The position numbers and the translations under genes were made by a program. The notes under the pieces are model-generated. The model searched no databases. It was not told the origin of the DNA and saw only the letters and a program-made list of their open reading frames with translations. DNA of 64,000 nt, from NCBI GenBank assembly GCA_016704895.1, contig JADIZG010000069.1, positions 132,684 through 196,683 of the forward strand. Reading direction: 5' to 3'. The DNA is from Betaproteobacteria bacterium (GTDB taxonomy: Bacteria; Pseudomonadota; Gammaproteobacteria; Burkholderiales; Casimicrobiaceae). Below are positions 46,958 to 62,079 of this stretch, piece by piece. Each line of letters begins with the position of its first letter. Within the stretch, counting starts at the first letter, position 1.

Positions 46958-48851
46958 ATGACCGACCGCGTGACCCGCCGCGACTTCCTGAACGGCATGG
47001 CGCTCGCCATCGCCGCGGGCGTCGTGCCGTCGAGGCTGGTCGCGGCGCCCCGGCGGGATCGCCCTACCCGCCCGCGCTCTCGGGCCTGCGCGGCAGCCAG
47101 CCCGGCTCGTACGACGTCGCGCACGCGATCCGGGACGGCCGCCGCTTCGACCTCGACCGCGTCGCCTCGCGCGAGAGCGTCGACCTCGTCGTCGTCGGCG
47201 CCGGCCTCTCCGGCCTCGCCGCCGCCTGGTACTGGCGCCAGCGGCGCCCGACGGCGCGCATCCTGATCCTCGACGCCAACGGCGACTTCGGCGGCCACGC
47301 GTTGCGCAACGAGTTCGACGTCGGCGGACGCTTCCTGCTGGGCTACGGCGGCAGCGAGTCGCTCCAGTCGCCCGCGACGCTGTGGAGCGACGAAGCGAAG
47401 GCGCTGATCGCGGCGCTCGGCGTCGACATCGCGCGCTTCGACACCGCGTTCGACCGCACGCTCTACCCGTCGCTCGGCCTCGCGCGCGGCGTGTTCTTCA
47501 TGCGCGAGGCGTTCGGCGTCGACAAGCTCGTCACCGGCGACCCGATGCGCATGGTCGCCGACGACATCCCGCCGGACCGGATGAACGCGCGCCCGCCCGC
47601 CGAGTTCGTGGCGGACTTCCCGGTGTCGGCGGACGCGAAGGCGAAGCTCGTCGAGATCTTCACGTCGACGCGCGACCCGCTGCCCGGCAGGAGCGCCGCC
47701 GAGAAGCGGGCGTTCCTCGACGGCGTGAGCTACCGCGACTGGCTGGTGAAGCACTGGAAGCTCGACGAGCAGGCGGCCGACGCGTTCTACGGGCGCACGC
47801 TCGACTTCTTCGCGGTGGGGACCGACGCGGTCTCGGCCTCGGAAGCGTTCGACTACGGCTACCCGGGCTTCGGCGGCATCGGGCTCGAGCGCGACGAGGA
47901 AGCGGTGAAGGAGATGGACGAGCCGTACATCCACCACTTCCCCGACGGCAACGCGTCGATCGCGCGGCTCCTCGTGCGCAAGCTCGTTCCGGCGTCGCGC
48001 CGGGATCGACGATGGAGGACATCGTCACGGCGCGCTTCGATTACGGCAGGCTCGACCGCGACGGCGCCCCGACGCGCATCCGCCTCGACAGCACGGTCGT
48101 CGCGGTCCGCAACCGCGAGGGCGGCGTCGACCTGGGCTACGTGCGCGACGGCAAGCTCGTCCGCGTGCGCGCCGGGCACTGCGTGCTGGCGTGCTACCAG
48201 TCGATGGTGCCGTACGTGATGCCGGAACTCGCGAAGGCGCAGCGCGAGGCGCTCGCGCAGAACGTCAAGGCGCCGCTCGCCTACGTGAAGGTCGCGGTCC
48301 GGAACTGGCGGCCCTGGGTCGCGCGGCGCGTGCACGAGATCGGCAACCCGATGGGGTTCTACTCGCGCCTGAAGCTCGACTACCCGGTGAGCCTCGGCGA
48401 CTACCGGTTCCCGCGCTCGCCCGACGAGCCGATGGTGCTGCACCTCGTGCACGTGCCGACGCTGAGCGCGCCCGGGCTCGACCTGCGCTCGCGCCTGCGC
48501 GCCGCGCGCGCGAAGCTCTACGACACGCCGTTCGACACGTTCGAGCGCCACGCCCGCGACGAGCTCACGCGCATGCTGGGGCCGGGCGGCTTCGACGCCG
48601 ACCGCGACATCGCGGCGATCACCGTGAACCGCTGGGGTCACGGTTACTCGTACGCGGGATCGACGCTCTTCGACAAGGAAGGCGACGACGAGAAGATCCC
48701 GGCCGCCGCGCGCAAGCGTGTCGGGCGCATCGCGTTCGCGAACGCGGACGCCGCATGGGACCCCTACGTGCACGCGGCGATCGACGAGGCGCGCCGCGCG
48801 GTCGACGAACTCGCCGGGAAGCCGAAGAAGGCGGGCAAGGCATCGGGCTGA
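46958..48851 (+). CDS. Tat-exported FAD-dependent oxidoreductase, amine-oxidase-like (two frameshifts)
   Basis: About 630 residues. The N-terminus has a Tat signal (TRRDFLNGMALAIAAGVV) and, after one missing base at about 47045-47060, SPYPPALSGLRGSQPGSYDV. The dinucleotide motif VVVGAGLSGLAAAWYW binds FAD. FDVGGRFLLGYGGSESLQSP and SYRDWLVKHWKLDEQAADAF follow. A second missing base at about 47995-48005 is followed by APGSTMEDIVTARFDYGRLD, then VNRWGHGYSYAGSTLFDKEG. The C-terminal stop comes from a dispersed repeat. The family (FAD/NAD(P)-binding, spermidine- or amine-oxidase fold) has no known substrate. The leader carries a possible attenuator. Confidence 0.83.
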
Positions 48852-48863
48852 AGCCCGACCCAT
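48843..48863. repeat. REP-like dispersed palindromic repeat, copy 5
   Basis: TCGGGCTGAAGCCCGACCCA; its TGA at 48849-48851 ends the FAD oxidoreductase gene. Copy 6 follows 13 bp later in the opposite orientation. Confidence 0.85.
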
Positions 48864-48875
48864 GGAACGCTCGTC

Positions 48876-48897
48876 GTGGGTCGGACTTCAGTCCGAC
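48876..48897. repeat. REP-like dispersed palindromic repeat, copy 6 (inverted)
   Basis: GTGGGTCGGACTTCAGTCC then GAC, inverted to copy 5, with a further compensated base pair in the stem. The two form a head-to-head pair. Confidence 0.85.
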
Positions 48898-50112
48898 GAC
48901 GTTAGCGACACGACCCCAAAATGCAGCCGCCATCGCCTTCGGCGTCGAGGGCCCAGGCGTCGCCGCCGCTGCGGCGCCCGCTCCGGGCGGCGACCCGGTT
49001 GTCTCCGAGCCTCGGCGCCACCCGCCCGGCATCTCAGGGTCGTGCCGGCGGGGGGGGGCCCCCTGACCGTTGTTGTACAGGCGGTAGATGCGGCGTGGCA
49101 GTCCCGTGGCTCGGGAAGCGCGGGAAGCTCAGGCGCGGGAAGTTTCCCCTCCGGCTCGCGTGACAGTGCGGCGGGGGCGAACGCGCTGAAGAAGGATCGG
49201 GGCGCGGGCCCGCCACGCGGCGCGGGGTGAAAAGGCGGGGGCCGGGGGGGGGGGTGCTCGGTTCGGGTGGCGGGGGGGAGCTGGACGTGGCTCACGACGC
49301 CGGGCGGGGCCGCTGACGCCGGGACCAGCGCCAGTCTAGGTCGCATCGATCGCCCGTTCGGCAGCAGCCGGGCTGAGCCGGAGCCGCCCGCGGACCTTCC
49401 GTCCTGAAGCTCGACGGGCGGGCTCGCGAACGCACAAGGCGGCCACCTGGCAATGAGGGCACCGGGCGGGGGGGGGGCGCCGGCCGGCCGAGCGGGGTCG
49501 GGGCGAACCGGAGGGTGCAACAGTGTCGTTGGCCATCTGGGAGCGGGTGACGGACCGGGAGGGCGGCGGCCGTCAGGCGCGGTGCAGGGGGATTCCCCGG
49601 ATCAGCGCTAGCTGTGCCGACGGGCGTTCGTGAGCCAGTTGCCCCGTCGCTCCGCGACCGGAGCTGGCCTGCCAGGGGGGTCTGCGAGGCGGCCGCGTCC
49701 CGGAACGCCTAGCCCGGGCGCGGTGCGGGCTGATCGGCACGCCCCTGCGGGGCGGTGCACGGCGCAGCTGATTCGTGCGCCGTCGGGTCACCTCGGGGGG
49801 GACGGACGGCACCCGCGGGGGGGGCTGGGCGGGGCGGTCGGGCATCACGCGGGGGCCGGTGGGGAGCGGGACCGGGCAAGCGACTGCGGGGCGGGGGCGC
49901 TGCGGGCGGGGGGGGAGTGGTCCGGGGGTAGCGGAGCCAGGTTCGCTGTCCGGTCCCTCGCCCCCTTTCCGGGGTTCCGGCAACATACGTGCGCCGATGC
50001 CCGGCGGATCCGAACGAACGGGCGCCTCTTGGACGTAAAATTCCTCGTGGCGCTCGACCCCGCGGAACAACCCCGTCGCCGCAGCCGTCGCTTCTTTTGA
50101 TATTGACCCACG
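48898..50112. other. G-rich, gene-less interval before the glycogen operon
   Basis: About 1.2 kb with no credible gene. From about 49045 to 50030 the plus strand is heavily G-rich with many runs of 6-12 G, unlike the balanced GC of the neighbours. Open frames here translate to Gly/Arg/Pro-rich sequence without similarity. From about 50035 composition turns normal and the last 75 bp look like a regular leader of glgP. Together with the similar tract in panB it is suspect as an assembly artefact; it may hide a lost gene or promoter. Confidence 0.65.
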
Positions 50113-52673
<2,561 letters not shown>

Positions 52674-52773
52674 GATGACGGGCGCCGACGCTCGCTTCGC
52701 CTGCCGTCCTCCGAGGGGGCCGAGCGCCGCGCCTCCCCGCCGGCCCGGGCGGCCGGGCGGGCGCTGAACGCCG

Positions 52774-54960
<2,187 letters not shown>

Positions 54961-55006
54961 TGCCGCGCGAACTCTTCCGTCGTTCGAACCCTCAGGAGGC
55001 GACGCC

Positions 55007-56272
55007 ATGGAGCAGGTGACCTACTCGACCCCGCTGGCACGCTCGTCGATGGCCTACGTCCTCGCGGGAGGACGCGGAAGCCGGCTGATGGAGCTCACCG
55101 ACAGGCGCGCGAAGCCCGCGGTCTACTTCGGCGGCAAGTCGCGCATCATCGACTTCGCGCTGTCGAACGCCCTCAACTCGGGCATCCGGCGCATCGCGGT
55201 CGCGACCCAGTACAAGGCCCACAGCCTGATCCGCCACCTGCAGCGCGGCTGGAACTTCCTGCAGCCGGTGCGCAACGAGAGCTTCGACATCCTGCCGGCG
55301 AGCCAGCGCGTCGGGGAGGACAAGTGGTATGCGGGCACCGCCGACGCGGTGTTCCAGAACATCGACATCATCGACGGCTACGGTCCCGAGTATCTCGTCA
55401 TCCTCGCCGGCGACCACGTCTACAAGATGGACTACGAGCGCATGCTCGTCCAGCACGTCAACAGCGGCGCGGACGTCACCGTCGCGTGCGTGGAGCTGCC
55501 GGTCGCGGAAGCGACGGGGCTCGGCATCATGGCCGTCGACGAGCAGGACCGCATCGTCTCCTTCGTCGAGAAGCCGGAGCATCCGCCGGAAATGCCGGAC
55601 CGGCCCGGCTGGGCGATGGGGAGCATGGGCATCTACGTCTTCCGGCGCGAGTTCCTGAACGAGCAGCTGAGACGCGATGCCGCCGATCCGCACTCGAGCC
55701 GGGACTTCGGCCGCGACATCATTCCCTACCTGGTCCGGAATGCCCGGGCGGTGGCCCATCGCTTCACCGACTCGTGCATCCGCTCGCGCGAGGAGGCCGA
55801 GGCCTACTGGCGCGACGTCGGGACGCTCGACGCGTACTGGGAGGCGAACGTCGACCTGACCGACGTCGTGCCGGCGCTCGACCTCTACGATCGCAACTGG
55901 CCGATCTGGAGCTACGCGGAGATCACGCCGCCGGCGAAGTTCGTGCACGACGTCGACGGCCGGCGCGGCGTCGGCATCTCGTCGCTCGTGTCCGGCGGCT
56001 GCATCGTTTCCGGCTCCACGCTGCGCCACTCGCTGCTGTTCACCGGCGTCCACCTGCATTCCTACGGGCGGGTCGAGAACGCGGTCGTCCTCCCCAACGT
56101 GGAGATCGGACGGGGCGCACGACTCACCAACGTGATCGTCGACGCCGGCGTCAGGATCCCCGACGGCCTGGTCGTCGGCGAGGATCCCGAGGCCGACGCG
56201 GCACGTTTCCGGCGTACCCCGCTCGGCATCTGCCTCATCACGCAGCCGATGATCGACCGGCTGGGCGAGTGA
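55007..56272 (+). CDS. glgC: Glucose-1-phosphate adenylyltransferase
   Basis: Makes ADP-glucose, the committed step of bacterial glycogen synthesis; 421 residues. LAGGRGSRLMELTDRRAKPA is the pyrophosphorylase motif; GTADAVFQNIDII, GDHVYKMDYERM (catalytic Asp/Tyr region) and FVEKPEHPP with the G1P-site Lys follow. A left-handed beta-helix C-terminal domain (SGGCIVSGSTLRHSLLFTGV) carries allosteric contacts. ATG at 55007 follows AGGAGG at about 54994. glgA overlaps its stop. A second, damaged glgC lies at 62-63 kb. Confidence 0.96.
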   Translation: MEQVTYSTPLARSSMAYVLAGGRGSRLMELTDRRAKPAVYFGGKSRIIDFALSNALNSGIRRIAVATQYKAHSLIRHLQRGWNFLQPVRNESFDILPASQRVGEDKWYAGTADAVFQNIDIIDGYGPEYLVILAGDHVYKMDYERMLVQHVNSGADVTVACVELPVAEATGLGIMAVDEQDRIVSFVEKPEHPPEMPDRPGWAMGSMGIYVFRREFLNEQLRRDAADPHSSRDFGRDIIPYLVRNARAVAHRFTDSCIRSREEAEAYWRDVGTLDAYWEANVDLTDVVPALDLYDRNWPIWSYAEITPPAKFVHDVDGRRGVGISSLVSGGCIVSGSTLRHSLLFTGVHLHSYGRVENAVVLPNVEIGRGARLTNVIVDAGVRIPDGLVVGEDPEADAARFRRTPLGICLITQPMIDRLGE

Positions 56273-57726
56273 AGCGCTTGCGCGTCCTCTCGGTCGCCTC
56301 CGAGGTCTATCCCCTCGTCAAGACCGGCGGCCTCGCGGACGTCGTCGCCGCGCTGCCGGCCGCGCTGGCGCGCGAGGGTGTCGAGACGCGCACGCTGGTT
56401 CCCGGCTACCCGGGGGTGATCGATGCGCTGCACGGGGCCGAGGCGATCCACACGCATGCGCATCTGCATGGCGGGCCGGCGCGGCTGCTCGCCGCGCACG
56501 CGGCAGGACTCGATCTCCTGGTGCTGGACGCACCGCATCTCTACGCGCGGCCCGGCAATCCGTATCTCGGTCCCGACGGCGCGCCCTGGGCCGACAACGC
56601 GCTGCGGTTCGCGGCGCTTGCCCAGTGCGCCGCCTCGATCGCCCGCGGCGCCGTTCCGGGTTTCGCGCCCGACGTCGTCCAGGCCCACGACTGGCAGGCG
56701 GGCCTCGTCCCGGCCCTGCTCCACTACGCCGGCGGGCCGCGGCCGGGCACGGTCATGACGGTCCACAACCTCGCGTTCCAGGGGCAGTTCCCGCCCGAGC
56801 TGCTCGCGACCATCGGCTTGCCTCCGCACGCCTACGGAATCGACGGCGTCGAGTACTACGGCACGATCGGCTACCTGAAGGCCGGGCTCGCCCTCGCGGA
56901 CCGGATCACCACGGTGTCGCCGACCTATGCGGCGGAGATCCTCACGCCCGAGGGAGGCATGGGGCTCGACGGGCTCCTGCGCCATCGCGCCGACGTGCTG
57001 ACGGGCATCCTGAACGGGATCGACGACGCGTTGTGGAATCCGGAGACCGACGTCCACCTCGTTCAACGCTTCGACGCCAGCCACCTTGCCCGGCGCGCGG
57101 CGAACAAGGCTGCGCTGCAGGCGCGGCTGGGCCTCGACGTCGCACCGTCGGCCTTCCTCTTCGGCGTCGTCAGCCGGCTGACGCTGCAGAAGGGCATGGA
57201 CCTCCTGCTCGAAGCGTTGCCGACGCTGATCCGCCACGGCGCGCAACTCGCGCTCCTGGGGGCGGGCGACAAGCCGCTCGAGGACGCCTTCGCCGCCGCG
57301 GCCGCGAGAATCCCCGGGCGCCTCGCCGCGGTGATCGGCTACGGGGAGAGCCTCGCGCACCTGATGCAGGGATCCGTCGACGCGCTGCTCGTGCCGTCGC
57401 GCTTCGAGCCCTGCGGCCTCACCCAGCTCTGCGCGCTGCGCTACGGCGCGGTTCCCGTGGTGGCGCGGGTCGGCGGTCTCGCCGATACGGTCATCGACGC
57501 GGACGAGTCGGCGCCGGCCGCCGGAACCGGCACGGGAATCCAGTTCGCACCGGTGTCCCGCGGCAATCTCGAGCTCGCGATCGGTCGCGCCGTCGCCCTG
57601 TGGCGCGACGTCGGGACGTGGCGAGCGCTGCAAGCGCGCGCGATGGCGACCGACGTGGGCTGGACCCGGCCTGCCAGGCACTACGCGGCGCTCTTCCGCG
57701 CGCTTGCCGCGCATCGCCCCGCCTGA
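56269..57726 (+). CDS. glgA: Glycogen synthase (ADP-glucose-dependent)
   Basis: GT5 enzyme that elongates alpha-1,4-glucan from ADP-glucose; 485 residues. KTGGL at 18-22 binds the ADP-glucose diphosphate. HDWQAGLVPALL, TVHNLAFQGQFP and FGVVSRLTLQKGMDLLLEAL follow. PSRFEPCGLTQLCALRYGAVP is the E-x7-E-type motif near the end. GTG at 56269 overlaps the glgC stop (GTGA). It is followed after 3 bp by the debranching enzyme gene. Confidence 0.96.
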   Translation: MKRLRVLSVASEVYPLVKTGGLADVVAALPAALAREGVETRTLVPGYPGVIDALHGAEAIHTHAHLHGGPARLLAAHAAGLDLLVLDAPHLYARPGNPYLGPDGAPWADNALRFAALAQCAASIARGAVPGFAPDVVQAHDWQAGLVPALLHYAGGPRPGTVMTVHNLAFQGQFPPELLATIGLPPHAYGIDGVEYYGTIGYLKAGLALADRITTVSPTYAAEILTPEGGMGLDGLLRHRADVLTGILNGIDDALWNPETDVHLVQRFDASHLARRAANKAALQARLGLDVAPSAFLFGVVSRLTLQKGMDLLLEALPTLIRHGAQLALLGAGDKPLEDAFAAAAARIPGRLAAVIGYGESLAHLMQGSVDALLVPSRFEPCGLTQLCALRYGAVPVVARVGGLADTVIDADESAPAAGTGTGIQFAPVSRGNLELAIGRAVALWRDVGTWRALQARAMATDVGWTRPARHYAALFRALAAHRPA

Positions 57727-57729
57727 CCG

Positions 57730-60700
57730 ATGCGCCGCGCGGACGCCGGCAGCCCCGAACCGCTCGGCGTCACGCTGGAGCGAGGCGGCGCGAACGTCGC
57801 CGTGTTCTCGGCCCACGCAACCGCGATCGAGATCTGCCTGTTCGACCCGTCGGAGGGACGCGAACGGGAGCGCATCGCGCTGCCCGAGCGCACCGGCGAC
57901 GTCTTCCACGGCTTCATCCCCGGCATCGCGGCCGGCGATCGCTACGGACTGCGCGCACGCGGTCCCTGGGATCCGCGCAGCGGTCATCGATTCAATCCGG
58001 CGAAGCTCCTCGTCGATCCCTACGCGAGGGCGCTCGATCGGCCGTTCGTGCTGCATCGGGCGATGCTCGGCGCGAACGACGCCGACGCGACCCGCGACGA
58101 CACGGACAGCGCGCCCTTCGTTCCGAAGGCAATCGTGATGCCCTCGCCGACACCGGCGCCGGCAAGGCGTCCGCGAGTGCCGTGGGCGCAGACGATCCTC
58201 TACGAGCTGCACGTCCGGGGCTACACGCGGACGCATCCCGGCGTCCCGGACGCGCTGCGCGGCACCTGTGCCGGGCTCGCCCACCCGGCGGCGATCGAGC
58301 ACCTGACGCGGCTCGGCATCACGACCGTCGAGCTGATGCCGATCGCGGCCGCCATCGACGAGCGCCACCTCGCGGACCTCGGCCTGTCCAACTACTGGGG
58401 CTACAACCCGGCTGCGCTGTTCGTCCCCGATCCGCGGCTCGCGCCGGGCGGCATCGACGAGCTGCGGGACTGCGTCGCCGCGCTGCAGGCGGCCGGCATC
58501 GAGGTGATCCTCGACGTCGTCCTCAATCACACGGGCGAAGGCGACGCGCGCGGACCCACGCTGTCGCTGCGCGGCCTCGACAACGCGACCTACTACCGGA
58601 CCCGCGCCGACGATCGCGCCCGGTACGTCGACGACGCCGGCTGCGGCAACACGCTCGCGCTGGACCGGGCGCCGGTGCTGCGCCTGGCGATGGACGTGCT
58701 TCGCTACTATGCCGTGGCGGCGGGTGTCGACGGCTTTCGCTTCGACCTCGCCACGACGCTCGGCCGCCGCGACGACGGCTTCGATCCGGGGGCGCCATTG
58801 CTGCAGGCGATCGCGCAGGATCCGGTCCTGCGCGATCTGAAGCTCGTCGCCGAGCCGTGGGACGTCGGGCCCGGCGGACATCGCCTCGGTGCGTTTCCGG
58901 CGCCATGGGGCGAGTGGAACGATCGCTATCGCGACACGGTGCGGCGATTCTGGCGCGGCGACGCGGGCCTCGCGGGCGATCTGGCGACGCGATTCGCCGG
59001 CTCCGCCGACGTCTTCGCCGCGCGCTCGCGACCGCCGTCGCGCTCCGTCAATTTCGTCACCGCGCACGACGGCTTCACGCTCGCCGACCTCGTCGCGTAC
59101 GCCGCCAAGCACAACGAGGCGAACGGCGAGGGCAACCGCGACGGAAGCGACGCCAATCACTCCTGGAATCACGGCGTCGAAGGCCCGACACCGGATGCCG
59201 CGGTCCGCGCGAGGCGCAGCCGCGACGTCCGCAACCTCCTCGCGACGCTGCTGCTTTCGCGGGGGACGCCGATGATCGCGATGGGCGACGAGCTCGGACG
59301 CACGCAGCGCGGCAACAACAACGCGTACGCGCAGGACAACGCGCTGACGTGGATCGACTGGGACGGCGCCGACGACGATCTCGTCGATTTCGTCGCCGCG
59401 CTCGTCGATCTGCGGCGTTCGCACCCGGCACTGCGCGCGGACCGCTGGCTCACCGGCGCGCCCGCGGACGGGAGCGGCATCGCCGACGTCGAGTGGCGGC
59501 ATCCGGAGGGCCGTGCGATGAGCGACGGCGACTGGACGAATCCGGGCTGCCGCGCGCTCGTCGCGATCCTCTACGCGGGCGCCTCCGCCACCGCCGGAGC
59601 GGACCGCGTCGCCGTGGCGCTCAACGCCGGCGACGACCCCGTCACGGCGCACTGGCCGGACGCGCGCGAGGGCCGCGCGTGGCGACGACGCATCGACACG
59701 TCGCTGCCCTCGGGCCGGCCCGACGCCGCGTCCGCCGCCGCCGGCGAGTTCAGCGTCGTCTCGCCGCGATCGGTCGTCGTTCTCGTCGAGGAAGCGGGCA
59801 CCGCCCCCGGACGCCGGCGTTCGGGCGTCGAACCGGAGGTGCTGGACCAGCTTGCCGCCGCTGCGGGCATCGCCGGCGACTGGTGGGATCTGGCCGGCGG
59901 GCGCCACGTCGTCGGCACCGACGCCCGGCGTGCGCTGCTGGCGGCGATGGGCCTGGACGCCGGCACGACCGGAGAAGCACGCGACCGCCTCGTCGAGCTT
60001 GCCGAGGCTCGCGAGCGCCGGCGCTTGCCGGCGATGGTGGTGGTTCGCGAAGGTGCCCGTGCGAACGTGGCCATCGCGGAGGTCGACGAGCGGCGAGGAC
60101 GCCGGGTCGCATTGCGACTGCGGCGGGAGGACGGTACCGAGCAGACGCTGTCCTGCACGCTCGACGACCTCCCGGCGAACGTCGTGACGGCCGCGGATGG
60201 TCGCCAGCTCACGCAGCGGATCCTGGCGTTGCCGTCGCTGCCGATGGGTTTCCACACGCTGGAACTCGACGACGATGCGCTCGCCCGATGCCGCGTCGTC
60301 GTGGCGCCGGATCGCTGCTACCTGCCCCCGGAGGTCGCCGGAGGCGCGCGCCGCTTCGGCCTCGCAGCGCATCTTTACTCACTGCGCCGGCGCGGCGATC
60401 AGGGCATCGGGGATTTCACGACGTTATCGCTGCTCGGCGAGGCCACGGCGCGCGCGGGCGGCAGCCTCGTGGGCATCAATCCGCTGCACGCGCTCTTCGC
60501 CGGGGATCGGGAGCGCGCGAGCCCCTATCACCCCTCCGACCGGCGATTCCTGGACCCGATCTATATCGACGTCGAGCAGGTGCCCGATCTCGCGGACTCG
60601 CACGACGCGCGCTCGCTGCTCGCGAACGCCAACGCCGGCATCGCAAGCCTCTCCGCGCGCACCCACGTCGACTACGCCGGCGTCTGGAAGCTCAAGAGCG

Positions 60701-61972
60701 CGCTGCTGGACGCCTGCTTCGCGCAGTTCGAGCGGCGTTCCGCCGCCGATCCGCTCGTCGCCGAGTTCGATCGCTTCGTCGCCGACGGCGGCCTCGCCGC
60801 TGCGGCAGTTCGCGATCTTCGAGGCGATCGCCGCCGCCCATCCGCGCGAGCCCTGGCACCGCTGGCCCGACGATCTGCGCCGACCCGACGCGCCGGGCGT
60901 GGCCGACTTCGCCGGCCGGCACGCGCGCCAGGTCCGCTTCGCGCTCTATCTGCAATGGCTCGCGGACCGTCAGCTGGCCGCGGCCGCCAGCCACGCGCGG
61001 GCGAGCGGCCTGACGCTGGGCTTCTTCCGCGATCTCGCGCTTGGCGCGGCGCCGGATGGCGCCGAATCCTGGGCGAGCCCGGGCGCCTACGCCCTCGGCG
61101 CGTCGATCGGCGCCCCTCCCGACGCCTTTTCGCCCACGGGACAGAACTGGAACCTCCCGCCGCCGAATCCCGTGGCGATGTCGGCCTCCGCGTGCGCCGG
61201 CTTTCGCGACGTGCTCGTCGCGAACATGCGCCATGCGGGCGCGCTGCGCATCGACCACGCGATGGGCCTCTCGCGATTGTTCTGGATTCCGGCGGGCGCC
61301 ACCGCCGCCGACGGCGCCTACGTCCGCTATCCGCTCGATGCGCTCCTCGGCGTGCTTTCGATCGAGAGCGTCCGGGCACGCTGCTTCGTCGTCGGCGAAG
61401 ACCTCGGCACGGTGCCCGAGGGCTTTCGCGAACGGCTCGCTGCCGCGGATGTCCTGTCGTCCCGGGTGTTGTGGTTCGAGCGCGACGGCGCCGCCTTCGT
61501 CGACCCGTCGCGCTATCCGGCGAAGGCCGCGGCCTGCGTCTCGACGCACGACCTGCCGACCGTCGCGGGCTGGTGGACCGGCGCGGACGTCGACGAGAAG
61601 CAGGCGCTCGGATTGTTGACGGCGGAGGCCGCCGGCGCCGAGCGCGCCGAGCGGTTCGCGTCGAAGCATGCGCTGGCCGCCGCGCTCGCAAGGGCCGGTG
61701 TCGCCGAAGGCGCGCACGTCGACGGCGCGGCGCCGCACGACGCCGCGATCACCGCCGCGATCCACCGCTACGTGGGCGCCTCGCCCTCCGGATTGGCGAT
61801 GATCCAGGCCGACGACCTCGCAGGCGAGACGATGGCCGTCAACCTTCCCGGCACCGATCGCGCGCGCCCGAACTGGCGCCGCAAGCTGAGCGTCGAGGTC
61901 GAGGCGCTGTGGACGACCGAGGCGGGGTTGCAGCTCATTGCCGATTTCGCCTCCGCGCGGACCGGTGGTTGA
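57730..61972 (+). CDS. glgX-malQ: Bifunctional glycogen debranching enzyme GlgX / 4-alpha-glucanotransferase MalQ (one frameshift)
   Basis: One reading frame of about 1413 residues joins two enzymes. Residues about 1-690 are GlgX, which hydrolyses alpha-1,6 branches: CBM48-like N-part, then GH13 with Asp339 (GFRFDLATT), Glu375 (LVAEPWD) and Asp447 (VTAHDGFTLADLV). From about residue 700 (VEPEVLDQLAAAAGIAGDWW) a GH77 amylomaltase starts; its catalytic codons are Asp at 61253 (LRIDHAMG), Glu at 61397 (VGEDLG) and Asp at 61550 (THDLPTVAGWW). No stop lies between the two. A single extra base at about 60795-60812 shifts the frame inside MalQ (between FVADGG and LRQFAIFEAIAAAHP). Fusions of this kind are annotated in some proteobacteria. 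Last gene of the operon. Confidence 0.9.
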
Positions 61973-62079
61973 GCACGGCGACCGCGCACGCCGACCGCAC
62001 GGGATCCGCCGCCTCCGCCGCCTCCCGCCGGTCGCGGGACTGCCGCACGCCGCAGCGCGATCAGCGCAAGCTGATGGGC

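Noticed and set aside
49034..50100. Short open frames in the G-rich interval
   Set aside because: Gly/Arg/Pro-rich translations of poly-G; not credible proteins.
56062..60372. Open frame of over 1400 codons antisense to glgA and glgX
   Set aside because: Same explanation: codon bias of the sense genes removes stops from the antisense frame.
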